NCBI RefSeq assembly: GCF_014489555.1
Contig: NZ_CP060784.1
Span: 3,100,001-3,164,000, forward strand
Direction: 5' to 3'
DNA: 64,000 bases
DNA from: Hymenobacter qilianensis
GTDB taxonomy: Bacteria; Bacteroidota; Bacteroidia; Cytophagales; Hymenobacteraceae
Shown here: positions 9,756-18,861 of the stretch, in pieces
How the letters are laid out: each line of letters starts with the position of its first letter
Numbering within the stretch: the stretch's first letter is position 1
Position numbers and translations under genes: made by a program
The notes under the pieces: generated by a model
The model's input: only the letters and a program-made list of their open reading frames with translations
The model's database searches: none
Told to the model about the DNA's origin: nothing

Positions 9756-9930
9756 TTAAGGCCGCGCCGCCATCAAAAACACTAACTCCCCACCCTTTAC
9801 AATATTCTGATGCGCCAGAAACGGCCGCTTCAATTTTTGCCCGTTTAGCCGCGCTTCTTTCACATACTTCTTACCGCTTTGGCTTTTGATGCTGATGGTG
9901 AAAGTGTTTTCTTTTGCAGTCGGGTGGCTG
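9756..9930 (-). pseudogene. C-terminal remnant of a glycosidase (GH92-like)
   Basis: Reading the minus strand to the TAA at 9756-9758 gives about 55 residues including FTISIKSQSGKKYV, ARLNGQKLKRPF, LAHQNIVKGGELVF and MAARP. This matches the usual C-terminal beta-sandwich ending of GH92 alpha-mannosidases (a LNG, then H-x-D/N-I-x-x-GG pattern). There is no start codon and the catalytic part is absent, so it appears to be a decayed remnant. The family link is from memory of its conserved tail. Confidence 0.45.
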
Positions 9931-9992
9931 CAAGGCTATGGGGGGCTTTTTTCTGGAAATACAGCTTAGCAGCGGAGCCTTTCGGCATGTAT

Positions 9993-10553
9993 TTATTGAT
10001 GGTCGTAGCTGACGACGCGTGTTACTTTCCACTGGCCGTCTTTTAGTCGCCAGACCATCATATTCTTGAAGGTGCCGCAGTCGTCTTTGCCGTTCTCCAC
10101 GTGGCAGAAGCGGTGCAGGTGAGCATCCACGGCGCCATAGCCCGGAATGGGATACACTTCTAAGCTGCCGGGCACCAACTGCCGATTCAGGCCGGTCGTT
10201 TTGTTTTGCTCAAACAGGCTCCGAAAGCCGGCCATCGTTTTTTGAAAATCGGCCAGGCCACCTTTATCGTGGTAAAACTCGAGGTCTTCGGCAAAAAACG
10301 TTTGAAGCTGCTCCGCGTCGTGGCGGTTGAAGGCCGCAAACATGGCGCTGTCGAGGCGGGCAATGGTAGCGTACAGCTCCTTCGATTCAGGCAACTGCAC
10401 GGCGGCGGTGGGTGGTGGTGCTGCTGGTTTGCTGGTAGAGCAGGCCGTGGCCGCAAGGAGCAGCACTGAGCTGAGTATTGCTGCTGCGTTGGTCGGGCGG
10501 CACGTTGCAGAGTAAAACCGGCAGAAGCCAGATAGGGAGAAACGAACCTCCAT
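9993..10553 (-). CDS. NTF2-like (DUF4440/SnoaL) lipoprotein
   Basis: 186 aa from the ATG at 10553. The N-terminal stretch ends in LLLAATACSTS, a lipobox, so the product is probably a periplasm-facing or outer-membrane lipoprotein. The mature part has the NTF2-like alpha+beta layout: a helix with LDSAMFAAFNRHD, FFAEDLEFYHDKGG, then strands ending GQWKVTRVVSYDH. This fold often forms small ligand-binding or catalytic pockets, and the ligand here is unknown. The leader carries A6-GC6 about 8 bases before the start. Confidence 0.75.
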   Translation of the reverse strand: MEVRFSLSGFCRFYSATCRPTNAAAILSSVLLLAATACSTSKPAAPPPTAAVQLPESKELYATIARLDSAMFAAFNRHDAEQLQTFFAEDLEFYHDKGGLADFQKTMAGFRSLFEQNKTTGLNRQLVPGSLEVYPIPGYGAVDAHLHRFCHVENGKDDCGTFKNMMVWRLKDGQWKVTRVVSYDHQ

Positions 10554-10641
10554 AGGGTAACGGGGGGCTTTTTTACGCCTTTAAATGTTGAAAACCAACT
10601 GTTAAACAGGACTTCTTGTGCGGGGTATATCTGCCTCGATT

Positions 10642-11201
10642 TCAGCCAATCTTCAGAGGCGGGCCCACTACTTTCATCTCGTTGGCAGCGAATATTCTGG
10701 CAATCTCCTGAGGCGTGGGTTCCGCTTTCAAAGTCGCCAGTGTCACAAAAAATTCTTCCATTTTTCCAGCGGGTTGAAAGGCCACCAGCATGCGGCCGGT
10801 TTGGCTGACTTGAGTCCAGGCATGAGGCACTTGGCGGGGCAGAAAGATGCTTTCACCCGTTTTAAGAGCGTATTTCTCTTCTCCGACGTGGAAATAATAT
10901 TCCCCGTCCAGCACGTAAAATACCTCATCCTGTTTGAAATGCACATGCAGGGGCGTTCCCCGGCCGGGGGACAGGCTGATCTGTTCAAAAATGGCTAAGC
11001 CGCCATTGGTGTCTTTGCCCGAAACTTTAAGGTCCAGAATATTCGCGTTGACGCCCAGCAGCTTCAGGTGGCCGTGGCGGCGACCTTCACCGGCGCGTAT
11101 CTTAAATCCTTTTCCGGTGGTGACAGCGGGGGCCTGCATTTGCCCCCAGCCACGAAAGGCAGGCCGGCAAGCGATGTCTGAATAAAGTGTCGGCGTTCCA
11201 T
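10642..11201 (-). pseudogene. Exported cupin-domain protein, one frame break
   Basis: The cupin barrel is clear: LSPGRGTPLHVHFKQDEVFY (first metal motif, with HxH and Glu), LDGEYYFHVGEE, and PRQVPHAWTQ (second motif). The intact-looking frame starts only at 11139, but an ATG at 11201 opens an N-terminus MERRHFIQTSLAGLPFVAGG that looks like an export signal. The two frames are separated by a run of five C (11143-11147). One more base gives AGGQMQAPAVTTGKGFKIRAG and a single protein of about 187 aa. It probably binds a metal. Substrate unknown. Confidence 0.78.
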
Positions 11202-11522
11202 AGCTGGTGATGTTAATGGCGTTGCGGTTTAGTATGCTTCCACATTGCCTTCAGCGCAACTAACTCGGTGAAGTGGTCATGTGGCTAAATCAGCCTGGTT
11301 TCTAGTCTAATATAGTGTATTTATAATTTAATGGGCTCATCCTTTCCTGGCTTCTTCCAGCACCTGCGCACAACTATGCAGCTCTGCAATCGGTACAGCG
11401 TAGGCAGAAGCAGCCTTTCAGAAACGTGTGGAGTCGGGGAGGTGTGACACATAAATCTGGCGCTGCGGCTGCTTGCCTGAAACCATACGCTGCCCATCTA
11501 TCTACTGCTTGTTAAGGAAGCA
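11202..11522. other. Gene-free divergent intergenic region
   Basis: 321 bases between two divergent genes. It contains an AT-rich patch around 11305-11335 (AATATAGTGTATTTATAA), a plausible place for promoters, but no clear Bacteroidota TTTG/TAnnTTTG pair and no repeat. Confidence 0.4.
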
Positions 11523-12335
11523 ATGCCGTCAATCTATTCCTTCGCTCTGAAACTGGCTGCTCTGTTGCTGCTCATCGGGTCAGTTGTTCCGGCCAGGAGC
11601 CAGTCGGCTGAGCGGATAATAGACCGCAACACCATCGGCTGGTTTACCTACAATGGCGACCACCAAATTGCCCCCCAGTGGGCCGTGCATACTGAAGTGC
11701 AGCTGCGCCGCACGCGCCTGGGCCTGGGCCGCCAGCAGCTGCTGTCGCGCCTGGGCATCGTGTATTCGTTGGCCGAGCGCGTGACGCTTTCAGGAGGTTA
11801 TACGCAGCTGACCACCTATCCCTACGGCGACTACCCCACGGCCAATTTAGGCGAAGCGACACCCGAAAACCGCGTGTATGAGGACATCACGCTGGCCAGC
11901 ACCTACGGCCGGCTTCAGCTCACGCATCGGTTTCGGCTGGAGCAGCGCTGGCTGGGGCAATTAGCTGAAAGCAACCCCAGGCGGGTGGAGGGCTGGGAAT
12001 ACCAGAACCGCGCCCGCTACCAGGTGGCCGGCGAGCTACCACTGCAAGGCTCCAGCATCGACGACGGCGAGCTGTACATCACCTTTTTCGACGAGATATT
12101 TATCGGCTTCGGGGAGAATGTGGGCCGCAATGTATTCAACCAAAACCGTATTTCTGGGGGCCTGGGCTACCAGATCCGCGACAACTGGAAGCTGGAGCTG
12201 AGCTACCTGAACCAGTGGACCCAGCACGCCGAGCCCGCTCCCAATACGCAGCAGTCGGTGTTTGAAAACAACAATGGGTTTCGGCTGAACGTGGTTTACA
12301 ACCTGGACTTTACGTCGTCTGCATCAGCAGACTAA
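11523..12335 (+). CDS. DUF2490 outer-membrane beta-barrel protein
   Basis: 270 aa with a signal peptide ending near ARSQ (about residue 27). The rest alternates short polar and aromatic strands (GWFTYNGDHQI, VHTEVQLRRTR, LTHRFRLEQRWLG, YQNRARYQVAG) and ends in LNVVYNLDF, a typical outer-membrane barrel C-terminus. This is the DUF2490 pattern. Function unknown. It ends 18 bases from the end of the convergent neighbour. Confidence 0.82.
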   Translation: MPSIYSFALKLAALLLLIGSVVPARSQSAERIIDRNTIGWFTYNGDHQIAPQWAVHTEVQLRRTRLGLGRQQLLSRLGIVYSLAERVTLSGGYTQLTTYPYGDYPTANLGEATPENRVYEDITLASTYGRLQLTHRFRLEQRWLGQLAESNPRRVEGWEYQNRARYQVAGELPLQGSSIDDGELYITFFDEIFIGFGENVGRNVFNQNRISGGLGYQIRDNWKLELSYLNQWTQHAEPAPNTQQSVFENNNGFRLNVVYNLDFTSSASAD

Positions 12336-12353
12336 CGCCTCACGCTAATGCGC

Positions 12354-13148
12354 CTAAGAGTGCACGCCAGCGGAGCGCGCAAACTCAACCGGGTCGCGGT
12401 CAAGGGCTTGAATCTTTGCTTTATAAGCCGGCGGCAGCAGCGCAGTTTTCACCCACTGACTCAGGGATAAATGCTGCGTGCGCCGATACACCGGCACCAC
12501 CGGCCGCAGCCACGACCTGTTGCCCAAACGCAGCAAGTCGCGCACGGTAGCCGGCACCACGAGGCGCTGCGCGTGCAGCAACAGCCAGTACCGCACCGGC
12601 CCCAGGTGCTTACGATACTGATGATACAGATCTTGGGTGAAGCGGCTATGCTCCAGGTCGGATGCCAGGTGCTGCTGCCTTACTACCAGCCATTGCGCGT
12701 AGGTGGGGGGCAAATCGGGGATGCCCATGCGCTGCCCTACGCGCGCGAATACGGTGAATACCTCTTCTTTTTCGGCAGTGCTCATGGGGCGCTCCAGCAG
12801 CTCGAACGAGCGGATAGAATAGTCGATAAGCAGAAACAGCACGTCGCGGTAGGCCCAGTCGGGAATGGCTGCGCCGCGCTTTGCCTCCACGGCCGCATGA
12901 ATGGCGGCAATGGTGTCGATAGCCCGTTCGGCGGCGGGCTGAGGGGCAAATACGATTTGCCGGGCATACTCTACGGTAGAGAATAAGCGCGCCATCGGGT
13001 CGGCGGGCAGACGGCCGGTGAAGTAAAGCCAGTCAACGGCTTTATTCAGGGCAAACTCTGCCGCCGCGCCGGCAAAAATAAAAAGCACCGTGTCGGCCTT
13101 GCCCCAGATGGCCCGCACCACGGAATGCTTCGGCACAAAAAAATCCAT
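12354..13148 (-). CDS. DUF2236 / MpaB-like oxygenase-domain protein
   Basis: 264 aa, mostly helical, no signal peptide. DPMARLFSTVEYARQIVF, IAAIHAAVEAKRG and DVLFLLIDYSIRSFELLERP fit the DUF2236 domain. That domain includes latex-clearing protein and MpaB and in studied members binds b-type heme and acts on unsaturated substrates. The Arg/His positions expected near the heme are only partly recognisable to me, so the family call is moderate and the substrate is unknown. Confidence 0.65.
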   Translation of the reverse strand: MDFFVPKHSVVRAIWGKADTVLFIFAGAAAEFALNKAVDWLYFTGRLPADPMARLFSTVEYARQIVFAPQPAAERAIDTIAAIHAAVEAKRGAAIPDWAYRDVLFLLIDYSIRSFELLERPMSTAEKEEVFTVFARVGQRMGIPDLPPTYAQWLVVRQQHLASDLEHSRFTQDLYHQYRKHLGPVRYWLLLHAQRLVVPATVRDLLRLGNRSWLRPVVPVYRRTQHLSLSQWVKTALLPPAYKAKIQALDRDPVEFARSAGVHS

Positions 13149-13279
13149 AGATCAAGAACTGGAAAAGGCAGCAAAAGGCTCCCAGGGTCTTTGGTAACAG
13201 CTGCTGCGTAGCTACGAAAGTATCAAAGTAGCAGAACGTTGGCCGGCGGCAAACCCATATCACGTCAGAAATAAAAAAC

Positions 13280-14113
13280 TCACTCATCCGGGTACTGCGG
13301 CGGCTCTTCGTCGGAGGCGTGCGGGGAAACAGGGCTGGGGCCGCACCCGGCCAGAATGGCGCATTCCAAGGGCTGGCCGTGGTGAAAGCGTAAAAAACCA
13401 ACCGTGGCGAGCCACATGGCCAGGCAAGGCGCTAACCAATAGATCCAGAGTCCATGATAGCGGCCGGCTGCCACGGCGGTGCCCAGCGTACGGGCCGGGT
13501 TCAGGCTCATCCCCGAATAAGGTGTTTCAACAAGGACATAAACCGCAAGCAGCGCGCCCAGCAGCCACCCGGCCCACGCTTTCAACCGACTCGAATGCAG
13601 GGCAAGCAGCGTCACCAGCATCATCACAAAACAGATAATGAACTCGGCTACGAAGGCAGTCAGCTCACCCTGAACAAAAACCGGATTGGGTTGCGTAACG
13701 GTGTATTTTACGGCCGGATGAGCGTAGAACTTGGGCAGGCCAAGCTTCAGCAGTTGGGCCGCCCCAATGGCGCCGCACAGCTGCGCCAGCACGTACCACA
13801 CCGCATCGGGGAGGCGTATTTTGCCTAATTGCCAGAAGGCCAGCGTAACTGCCGGATTAATATGCGCGCCCGACTTTTTACCCCAGGGATTATAAATAAT
13901 AATGACCAGCACCAGCCCCAGACCCAGGCCCATAACGCCTCTGCGAAGCAGGTGGCTTTCCGCCAGGCTCTGCCGCACAGGCGAAGCCGGATGCTCCAGC
14001 AGGATGGTCAGCAAACCCGCACTTCCCACAAAAAAGGCCAGGCCCAATGCTTCCGCAACGTAGTGTGGCCAGTGCCGACGTAGCGCGGACAGCAAACGGT
14101 GAGCTAATGGCAT
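13280..14113 (-). CDS. MIP-family aquaporin
   Basis: 277 aa membrane channel for water or small neutral solutes. Both pore motifs are present: SGAHINPAVTLAF (first NPA) and GMSLNPARTLGT (second NPA, followed by the selectivity-filter Arg). Six hydrophobic segments are visible, starting with VAEALGLAFFVGSAGLLTILL. The C-terminal tail (about 30 residues) is polar and acidic. A TGGGGGGC octamer with a T run lies about 77 bases upstream. Confidence 0.9.
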   Translation of the reverse strand: MPLAHRLLSALRRHWPHYVAEALGLAFFVGSAGLLTILLEHPASPVRQSLAESHLLRRGVMGLGLGLVLVIIIYNPWGKKSGAHINPAVTLAFWQLGKIRLPDAVWYVLAQLCGAIGAAQLLKLGLPKFYAHPAVKYTVTQPNPVFVQGELTAFVAEFIICFVMMLVTLLALHSSRLKAWAGWLLGALLAVYVLVETPYSGMSLNPARTLGTAVAAGRYHGLWIYWLAPCLAMWLATVGFLRFHHGQPLECAILAGCGPSPVSPHASDEEPPQYPDE

Positions 14114-14321
14114 AAGTGAAGTAAAGCGCGGAACCAGCTATCTACAACGCATCCTTCCTTTATCGGTTGTGCTGTGCCCGGTTCGCATCTGGGGGGCTTT
14201 TTTCTGTTGGTACAGCCTGCCGGACTTATTCTTTTAAGCGTCATAGCACAATTTACCTTGCTCAAACCCGGCAAAAGACTAGCTTTGATGTTCATCAAAA
14301 CATGGCTCAGCGCTGCGTATC

Positions 14322-15221
14322 ATGAGAAAACTCACTGCTTTGGCGCTCGGCGCTACCTTATTGTTTTTCTCTACTTCGTCGAAGGCCCCGCGCGATGGCT
14401 GGGAGCCGTTGCTGGATAAAAAACTGAGCAAGTGGGAAACCTTCTTAAGCTACCGCCACGAGCTAGGCTACAAAGGGAAAGTGCCCACCGATGCTCAGGG
14501 AAAGGAAATTGCGCCCATCGGCTACGGCAAAAATGAGGCAAATGTATTCTCGGTCCGGATGGAGAAGGGCGAACCAGTACTGCGCATCAGCGGGGAGATA
14601 TACGGCTGCGTATTCACCAAGCAGGATTTTACCAACTACGCCCTTAAGCTAAAGGTAAAGTGGGGCGAGAAGAAGTGGGTGCCGCGCCTCAACGAGCCCC
14701 GCGACAGTGGTATCCTTTATAATAGCCAGGGTGAGTGCGGGGTAGACTACTGGCATAGCTGGATGCTGAGTCAGGAATTTCAGGTGTCCGAGTTCGAGAA
14801 GGGCAACGCGATGGGCGACTTCTGGTGCATCGCCAACTCCACGGCCGACATTACGGCAACCCAAAACGAAACGAAGGACGGGATGAAATACAACCCAGAT
14901 GCGGCCCCCGTCACTTTTGGCAGGGGCGGCCCTGGGTTCTGCCAGGCTTCAGCTAACTACGGCGTTCCGGCGGGGCAATGGGATGAGCTGGAGCTGATTC
15001 ACGTGAATGGCCAGAGCATTCACATCGTGAACGGCAAGGTGGTGCTGGCCGTCAACAACTCAGGCTACGTGGAAAATGGCCAGCGCCTGCCGCTCACGCA
15101 CGGCAAGATTCAGCTACAGAGCGAAGCCGCCGAAGTGTACTATAAAGGCATTATGATCAAGCCCCTGGATGCCATGCCAGCGGAGTACGCCAAGTATTTT
15201 AATAACAAGCCAACCAGATAA
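14322..15221 (+). CDS. DUF1080 (3-keto-glycoside hydrolase-like) exported protein
   Basis: 299 aa with an N-terminal signal region (MRKLTALALGATLLFFS). The lectin-like DUF1080 fold is seen in WEPLLDKKLSKWETF, YGCVFTKQDFTNYALKLKVKWG, DSGILYN and WDELELIHVNGQSIHIVNG. DUF1080 proteins act on 3-keto-glycosides produced by C3 oxidation or bind related glycans. It is divergent to, and adjacent to, a large minus-strand cluster with the matching oxidoreductases, which supports that role. Confidence 0.82.
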   Translation: MRKLTALALGATLLFFSTSSKAPRDGWEPLLDKKLSKWETFLSYRHELGYKGKVPTDAQGKEIAPIGYGKNEANVFSVRMEKGEPVLRISGEIYGCVFTKQDFTNYALKLKVKWGEKKWVPRLNEPRDSGILYNSQGECGVDYWHSWMLSQEFQVSEFEKGNAMGDFWCIANSTADITATQNETKDGMKYNPDAAPVTFGRGGPGFCQASANYGVPAGQWDELELIHVNGQSIHIVNGKVVLAVNNSGYVENGQRLPLTHGKIQLQSEAAEVYYKGIMIKPLDAMPAEYAKYFNNKPTR

Positions 15222-15245
15222 CTCCCAAATTTGCCCCCAGCCGGC

Positions 15246-16016
15246 CTACAGCTCCCGAACCCAGATATTGCGGAAGCTCAGCGGCTCACTCGGGTCGCCG
15301 TGCGACTGGAGCTTGATGGGCGAGGGACCGTGCTTCTGGTAGCTGGGCTTCCCGATGTACACCGTCGGCCCCGCCAGCGTCACGTTGTTCTGCACCACTA
15401 CGCCATTAAACAGCACCGTCACGCGGGCCGGCGACTGCACCGAGCCGTCGGCCTTGAAGGTGGGCGCCGTCCACAGCACGTCGTACGACTGCCACTCGCC
15501 GGGCTTGCGGGTGGGGTTGGCCAACGGAATCAGCTGCTTGTAGATGCTGCCAGCCATGCCGTTCACGTAGGTTTTGTTCTCGTAGGAGTCCAGAATCTGC
15601 AATTCGTAGCCCAGGTCGCCTTTGCCTAAGGAAGCCAGGAACAGGCCGCTGTTGCCGCGCACTTGCCCGGTGCCCGCAATAGTGGCCGGCACGCGCCACT
15701 CCAGGTGCAGCTGGTAGTTGGTAAAAGCGCGCTTGGTTTCGATGTTGCCGGTCTTCTTGTCCACGGTAAAAATGCCCCCCGCAACCTTCCACTTCGCCGG
15801 CGCATTCCGGTCGTCGGCGGATACCCACTGCGTCAGGTCCTTGCCATCAAACAGCACAATAGCATCGGAGGGCGGGGGGGTGAACTGCGGACTGGCAGTC
15901 ACAACTTTGGGCACTGGCTCCCACACCTCCGTGTCTTCTGGTTTTCCCTTCTGCTGTGCCTGAGCCATCAAAGAAGTGCTGAATAGTAAAACGGAAGCAA
16001 GGACAGGAAGACGCAT
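15246..16016 (-). CDS. DUF1080 3-keto-disaccharide hydrolase-type protein
   Basis: 256 aa, signal peptide ending MAQAQ. The signature DAIVLFDGKDLTQWVS (about 50-65) is followed by FTNYQLHLEWRVPA, RGNSGLFLA, YELQILDSY and GSIYKQ, the classic 3-keto-disaccharide hydrolase core. It is expected to act in the periplasm on oxidised glycosides. It is the downstream end of the minus-strand run 15246-24334 and is separated from the next gene by 34 bases. Confidence 0.88.
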   Translation of the reverse strand: MRLPVLASVLLFSTSLMAQAQQKGKPEDTEVWEPVPKVVTASPQFTPPPSDAIVLFDGKDLTQWVSADDRNAPAKWKVAGGIFTVDKKTGNIETKRAFTNYQLHLEWRVPATIAGTGQVRGNSGLFLASLGKGDLGYELQILDSYENKTYVNGMAGSIYKQLIPLANPTRKPGEWQSYDVLWTAPTFKADGSVQSPARVTVLFNGVVVQNNVTLAGPTVYIGKPSYQKHGPSPIKLQSHGDPSEPLSFRNIWVREL

Positions 16017-16050
16017 AGAGTGCTTGGTAAAGTGGTGGGAGACAAGGCGA

Positions 16051-16938
16051 TTAGACGTCGCAGAGCTGCACGGCCTGCCGGAGTGAGGCGAGCTTATCGG
16101 CTTTTTGCGGGATGAATTCCTGCGCTACATAGCCTTTAAAGCCGGTGGCCAGAATGGCGCGCATAATGGCCGGGTAATTTAGCTCCTGGGTCTCGTCGAG
16201 CTCGTGGCGGCCCGGTACGCCGGCCGTGTGGTAGTGGGCAATATAGGGGTGATACTCCGTGAGCGTACGAATCACGTCGCCCTCATCGATCTGCATGTGG
16301 TAGATGTCGTAGAGCAGCTTGAAGTTTTCGGAGCCCAGCCGCTTGGCTAGCTCCACGCCCCAGGCGGTGCGGTCGCACTGGTAGTCTTTGTGGTCGATTT
16401 TGCTGTTGAGCAGCTCCATTACCAGCACTACTTTGTGCTGCGCGGCCAGCTTCACCAGCGGCTGCAGCCCGCGCACGGAGTTGGTCCAGCCCGCTTCATC
16501 GGTCATTCCCCTGCGGCTGCCGCTAAAGCAGATCAGGTTGGTGTAGCCCGCCTTGGCTACCAGAGGAATCATGTCGGCGTACTGCTTCTGCAGGCGCGCA
16601 TGAAACTGCGGGTCGTTGAAGCCGTCGGTGAGGTTGATCTCGGCCCCGTTGCACATGGGCGAGTCCAGACCATACTTTTTGAGCGTAGGCCAGTCTTTCG
16701 GGCCTACCAGGTCGATGCCCTTGATGCCCATTTCCTTGGCCGCCGCGCACAGCTGGTCGAGCGGCATATCCTGGAAGCACCACCGGCACACCGACTGCTT
16801 AATGTTGTTTTTCAATGGCGTATTCTGGCTGGGGGGCTTTTTGTCGGTGGTGCAGGCGCTCGCAATGCCCAGCGTCCCGACGGCGGCTGTGCTGGTGAGT
16901 AGGCCCTTCAAAGCAGTTCTTCGGTTCCAGATTGCCAT
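16051..16938 (-). CDS. Hydroxypyruvate isomerase-like TIM-barrel protein, exported
   Basis: 295 aa. The N-terminus MAIWNRRTALKGLLTSTAAVG looks like a Tat-type signal (RR motif) with IASACT behind it, so the enzyme may be a periplasmic lipoprotein. The AP-endonuclease-2 TIM barrel is shown by GIKGIDLVGPKDW, VMELLNSKIDHKDYQC (metal Glu), LLYDIYHMQIDEGD (metal Asp/His) and YVAQEFIP (final Glu). In this setting such proteins may isomerise or cleave 3-keto sugars. Confidence 0.85.
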   Translation of the reverse strand: MAIWNRRTALKGLLTSTAAVGTLGIASACTTDKKPPSQNTPLKNNIKQSVCRWCFQDMPLDQLCAAAKEMGIKGIDLVGPKDWPTLKKYGLDSPMCNGAEINLTDGFNDPQFHARLQKQYADMIPLVAKAGYTNLICFSGSRRGMTDEAGWTNSVRGLQPLVKLAAQHKVVLVMELLNSKIDHKDYQCDRTAWGVELAKRLGSENFKLLYDIYHMQIDEGDVIRTLTEYHPYIAHYHTAGVPGRHELDETQELNYPAIMRAILATGFKGYVAQEFIPQKADKLASLRQAVQLCDV

Positions 16939-16946
16939 ACAGTCAG

Positions 16947-18200
16947 TTATTTAGCCTGAGCTAGCTCGGGTGCTGCATCGAAGGAAGTGGATTCCGACCC
17001 CTGGTCCTGCGGCCGGTCCTTGAACAAGAGCAGGAACAGCAGAACCACCGCCCCGGCAATACCAGCCGGAATCAGCCAGATCATGCGCCAGTCGTGCACG
17101 CCTTCGGAGAGCTGATAGTTGTCGAAAATGCGCCCCGAGAGCAAGGTGCCAATCAGCATGCCCACGCCATACGTGGCCAGCGTAATAAAGCCCTGCGCCG
17201 AGCTTTTAAACCGCTCCCCGGCGAGGTTATCAGTGTAAATCTGGCCCGTTACGAAAAAGAAGTCGTAGCAGATACCGTGCAGTACAATGCCCGCAATGAG
17301 CATCCAGTAATTGCTTTGCCCGTCGCCGTAAGCGAAGAATACGTAGCGCACCACCCAGGCCAGCATCCCGATTGCCAGCATCTTTTTCACGCCCAAACGG
17401 GTGAAGAAAAACGGAATCAAAAGCATAAACAGCAGCTCCGAAACCTGCCCCAAGCTTTGCACCCCGGCCGCGGCTTTCATACCAACCTCATTCAGAAACG
17501 GGTTGGTGAAGCCGTAGTAAAACGCCAGCGGAATGCAGATGGCGATAGAAGCCAGAAAGAAAATGAGGTAGGAGCGGTTCTTCAGCAACCCAATGGCGTC
17601 GAGGCCCAGCATGTCGCCCAGGGAAGAGGATTGGCCGCGCTTTACAGGCGGCGTGGCGGGCAGCATGAAACTGAACACCCCCAGCAAAGCCGAGGCGCCA
17701 GCGGCCATGAGAAAAGTAGCTCGTAGGCTCCCACTTTGCTCCCAGTTCAGCCAACCGATGGTTAGGCCGGCCACAATCCAGCCCAGCGTGCCCAGCACCC
17801 GAATGGTGGCAAACTCCTTCTGCGGATTCTGCATCTGCCGGAACGCAATCGAGTTGACTAACGCCAGCGTAGGCATATACAAGACCATGTAGGTCAGAAT
17901 GTTGGGGTAAAAAGAGCCAAAGTCCGGCGACGACGATGCACGCCAGAGCAGCAGCGCTCCGGCAAGGTGCAGCACGCCCAGAATCTTCTGGGCCGAGAAA
18001 AACCGGTCGGCAATCAGGCCAATGATAAACGGCGCCACGATTGCCCCAATCGATTGCGTCAGAAACGCCACTCCCACCTGCGTGCCCGTCGCGCTGAGGT
18101 TGCGTAGCAGGTAGGTGCCCAACGTCACAAACCACGCCCCCCAGATGAAAAACTCCAGGAACATCATGATAGACAGCTTAATCCGAATGGAGGAAGTCAT
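16947..18200 (-). CDS. MFS sugar/nucleoside:H+ symporter
   Basis: 417 aa, 12 predicted membrane segments. The N-terminus IKLSIMMFLEFFIWGAWFVTLG and the internal layout match the nucleoside:H+ symporter branch (NupG-like) of the major facilitator superfamily. Bacteroidota often keep such genes inside sugar clusters. It ends 8 bases before the start of the isomerase gene downstream, so the two are probably co-transcribed. It likely imports the cleavage products of the keto-glycoside pathway. Confidence 0.85.
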   Translation of the reverse strand: MTSSIRIKLSIMMFLEFFIWGAWFVTLGTYLLRNLSATGTQVGVAFLTQSIGAIVAPFIIGLIADRFFSAQKILGVLHLAGALLLWRASSSPDFGSFYPNILTYMVLYMPTLALVNSIAFRQMQNPQKEFATIRVLGTLGWIVAGLTIGWLNWEQSGSLRATFLMAAGASALLGVFSFMLPATPPVKRGQSSSLGDMLGLDAIGLLKNRSYLIFFLASIAICIPLAFYYGFTNPFLNEVGMKAAAGVQSLGQVSELLFMLLIPFFFTRLGVKKMLAIGMLAWVVRYVFFAYGDGQSNYWMLIAGIVLHGICYDFFFVTGQIYTDNLAGERFKSSAQGFITLATYGVGMLIGTLLSGRIFDNYQLSEGVHDWRMIWLIPAGIAGAVVLLFLLLFKDRPQDQGSESTSFDAAPELAQAK

Positions 18201-18267
18201 GGTGGGGTAAGTTGGTGTCGGTAAGGAAGAGAGTTTAATTTAGCAACTTAACTGCTTAATCTAGAAC

Positions 18268-18361
18268 GCCATGCAGAGCGCCAGCGAAGCATCTCGCGTG
18301 CTGACGCAGGATTAGTAATCTAACGGCGCGAGCGAGATGCTTCGTTGGCGCTCTGCATGAC
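18268..18361. repeat. REP-like palindrome
   Basis: The arms 18269-18297 and 18332-18360 (core ATGCAGAGCGCCAGCGAAGC) are complementary with one or two changes. Same family as 5585-5689. It splits the minus-strand cluster between the symporter and cytochrome genes. Confidence 0.78.
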
Positions 18362-18374
18362 ACGAGTTTTACTC

Positions 18375-18845
18375 TTACTTCAGCGTGAGAATGTAGCGGG
18401 CCATTTCCTCGGCGTCGGCAACGGATATGCCGGGGTGGGGCGTCATGGCGATATCGCCCCAGTTGCCCTTGCCGCCGGTAATAATTTTGCCACCCAGCAT
18501 CTTGATGTTGGCTTCCGTGGCGGGGTATTTCTGCGCAACTGCCTGATACGCTGGGCCGAGAAGCTTCTCGTTTACGCGGTGGCAGGTGGCGCAGTCGCTG
18601 CTTTCCATGAGCTTGGCGCCTTTGGCCAGTGCCCCGCCCGTTGGGGTAGTGCCAATTTTGGTAACATTGGTATCCACCTGGGGCTGGCGGGCCACGGCAC
18701 TCATGTTGGCGCCCGTGGTGCTGTCAGCGTTCATGGTTTCTTCGGGTTCAGCCAGCGTGTATTTCTCTTGGGGGGCTTTATTAGAATCGGAGCTACAAGC
18801 GGCTAAAAAAGCGAAAGAGCTGAGGAGCAGAAAGACTTTTTTCAT
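18375..18845 (-). CDS. Cytochrome c lipoprotein
   Basis: 156 aa. The lipobox LAACSSD lies near residue 17. The heme-binding CATCH motif (SSDCATCHRVNEKLLGPAY) and the distal Met in the AMTPHPG stretch mark a class I cytochrome c like the caa3/c551 type. It is probably the electron acceptor for the GMC dehydrogenase encoded downstream in the same strand run, carrying electrons from sugar oxidation into the respiratory chain. Confidence 0.88.
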   Translation of the reverse strand: MKKVFLLLSSFAFLAACSSDSNKAPQEKYTLAEPEETMNADSTTGANMSAVARQPQVDTNVTKIGTTPTGGALAKGAKLMESSDCATCHRVNEKLLGPAYQAVAQKYPATEANIKMLGGKIITGGKGNWGDIAMTPHPGISVADAEEMARYILTLK

Positions 18846-18861
18846 GGGGTCTGAGGGAAGG

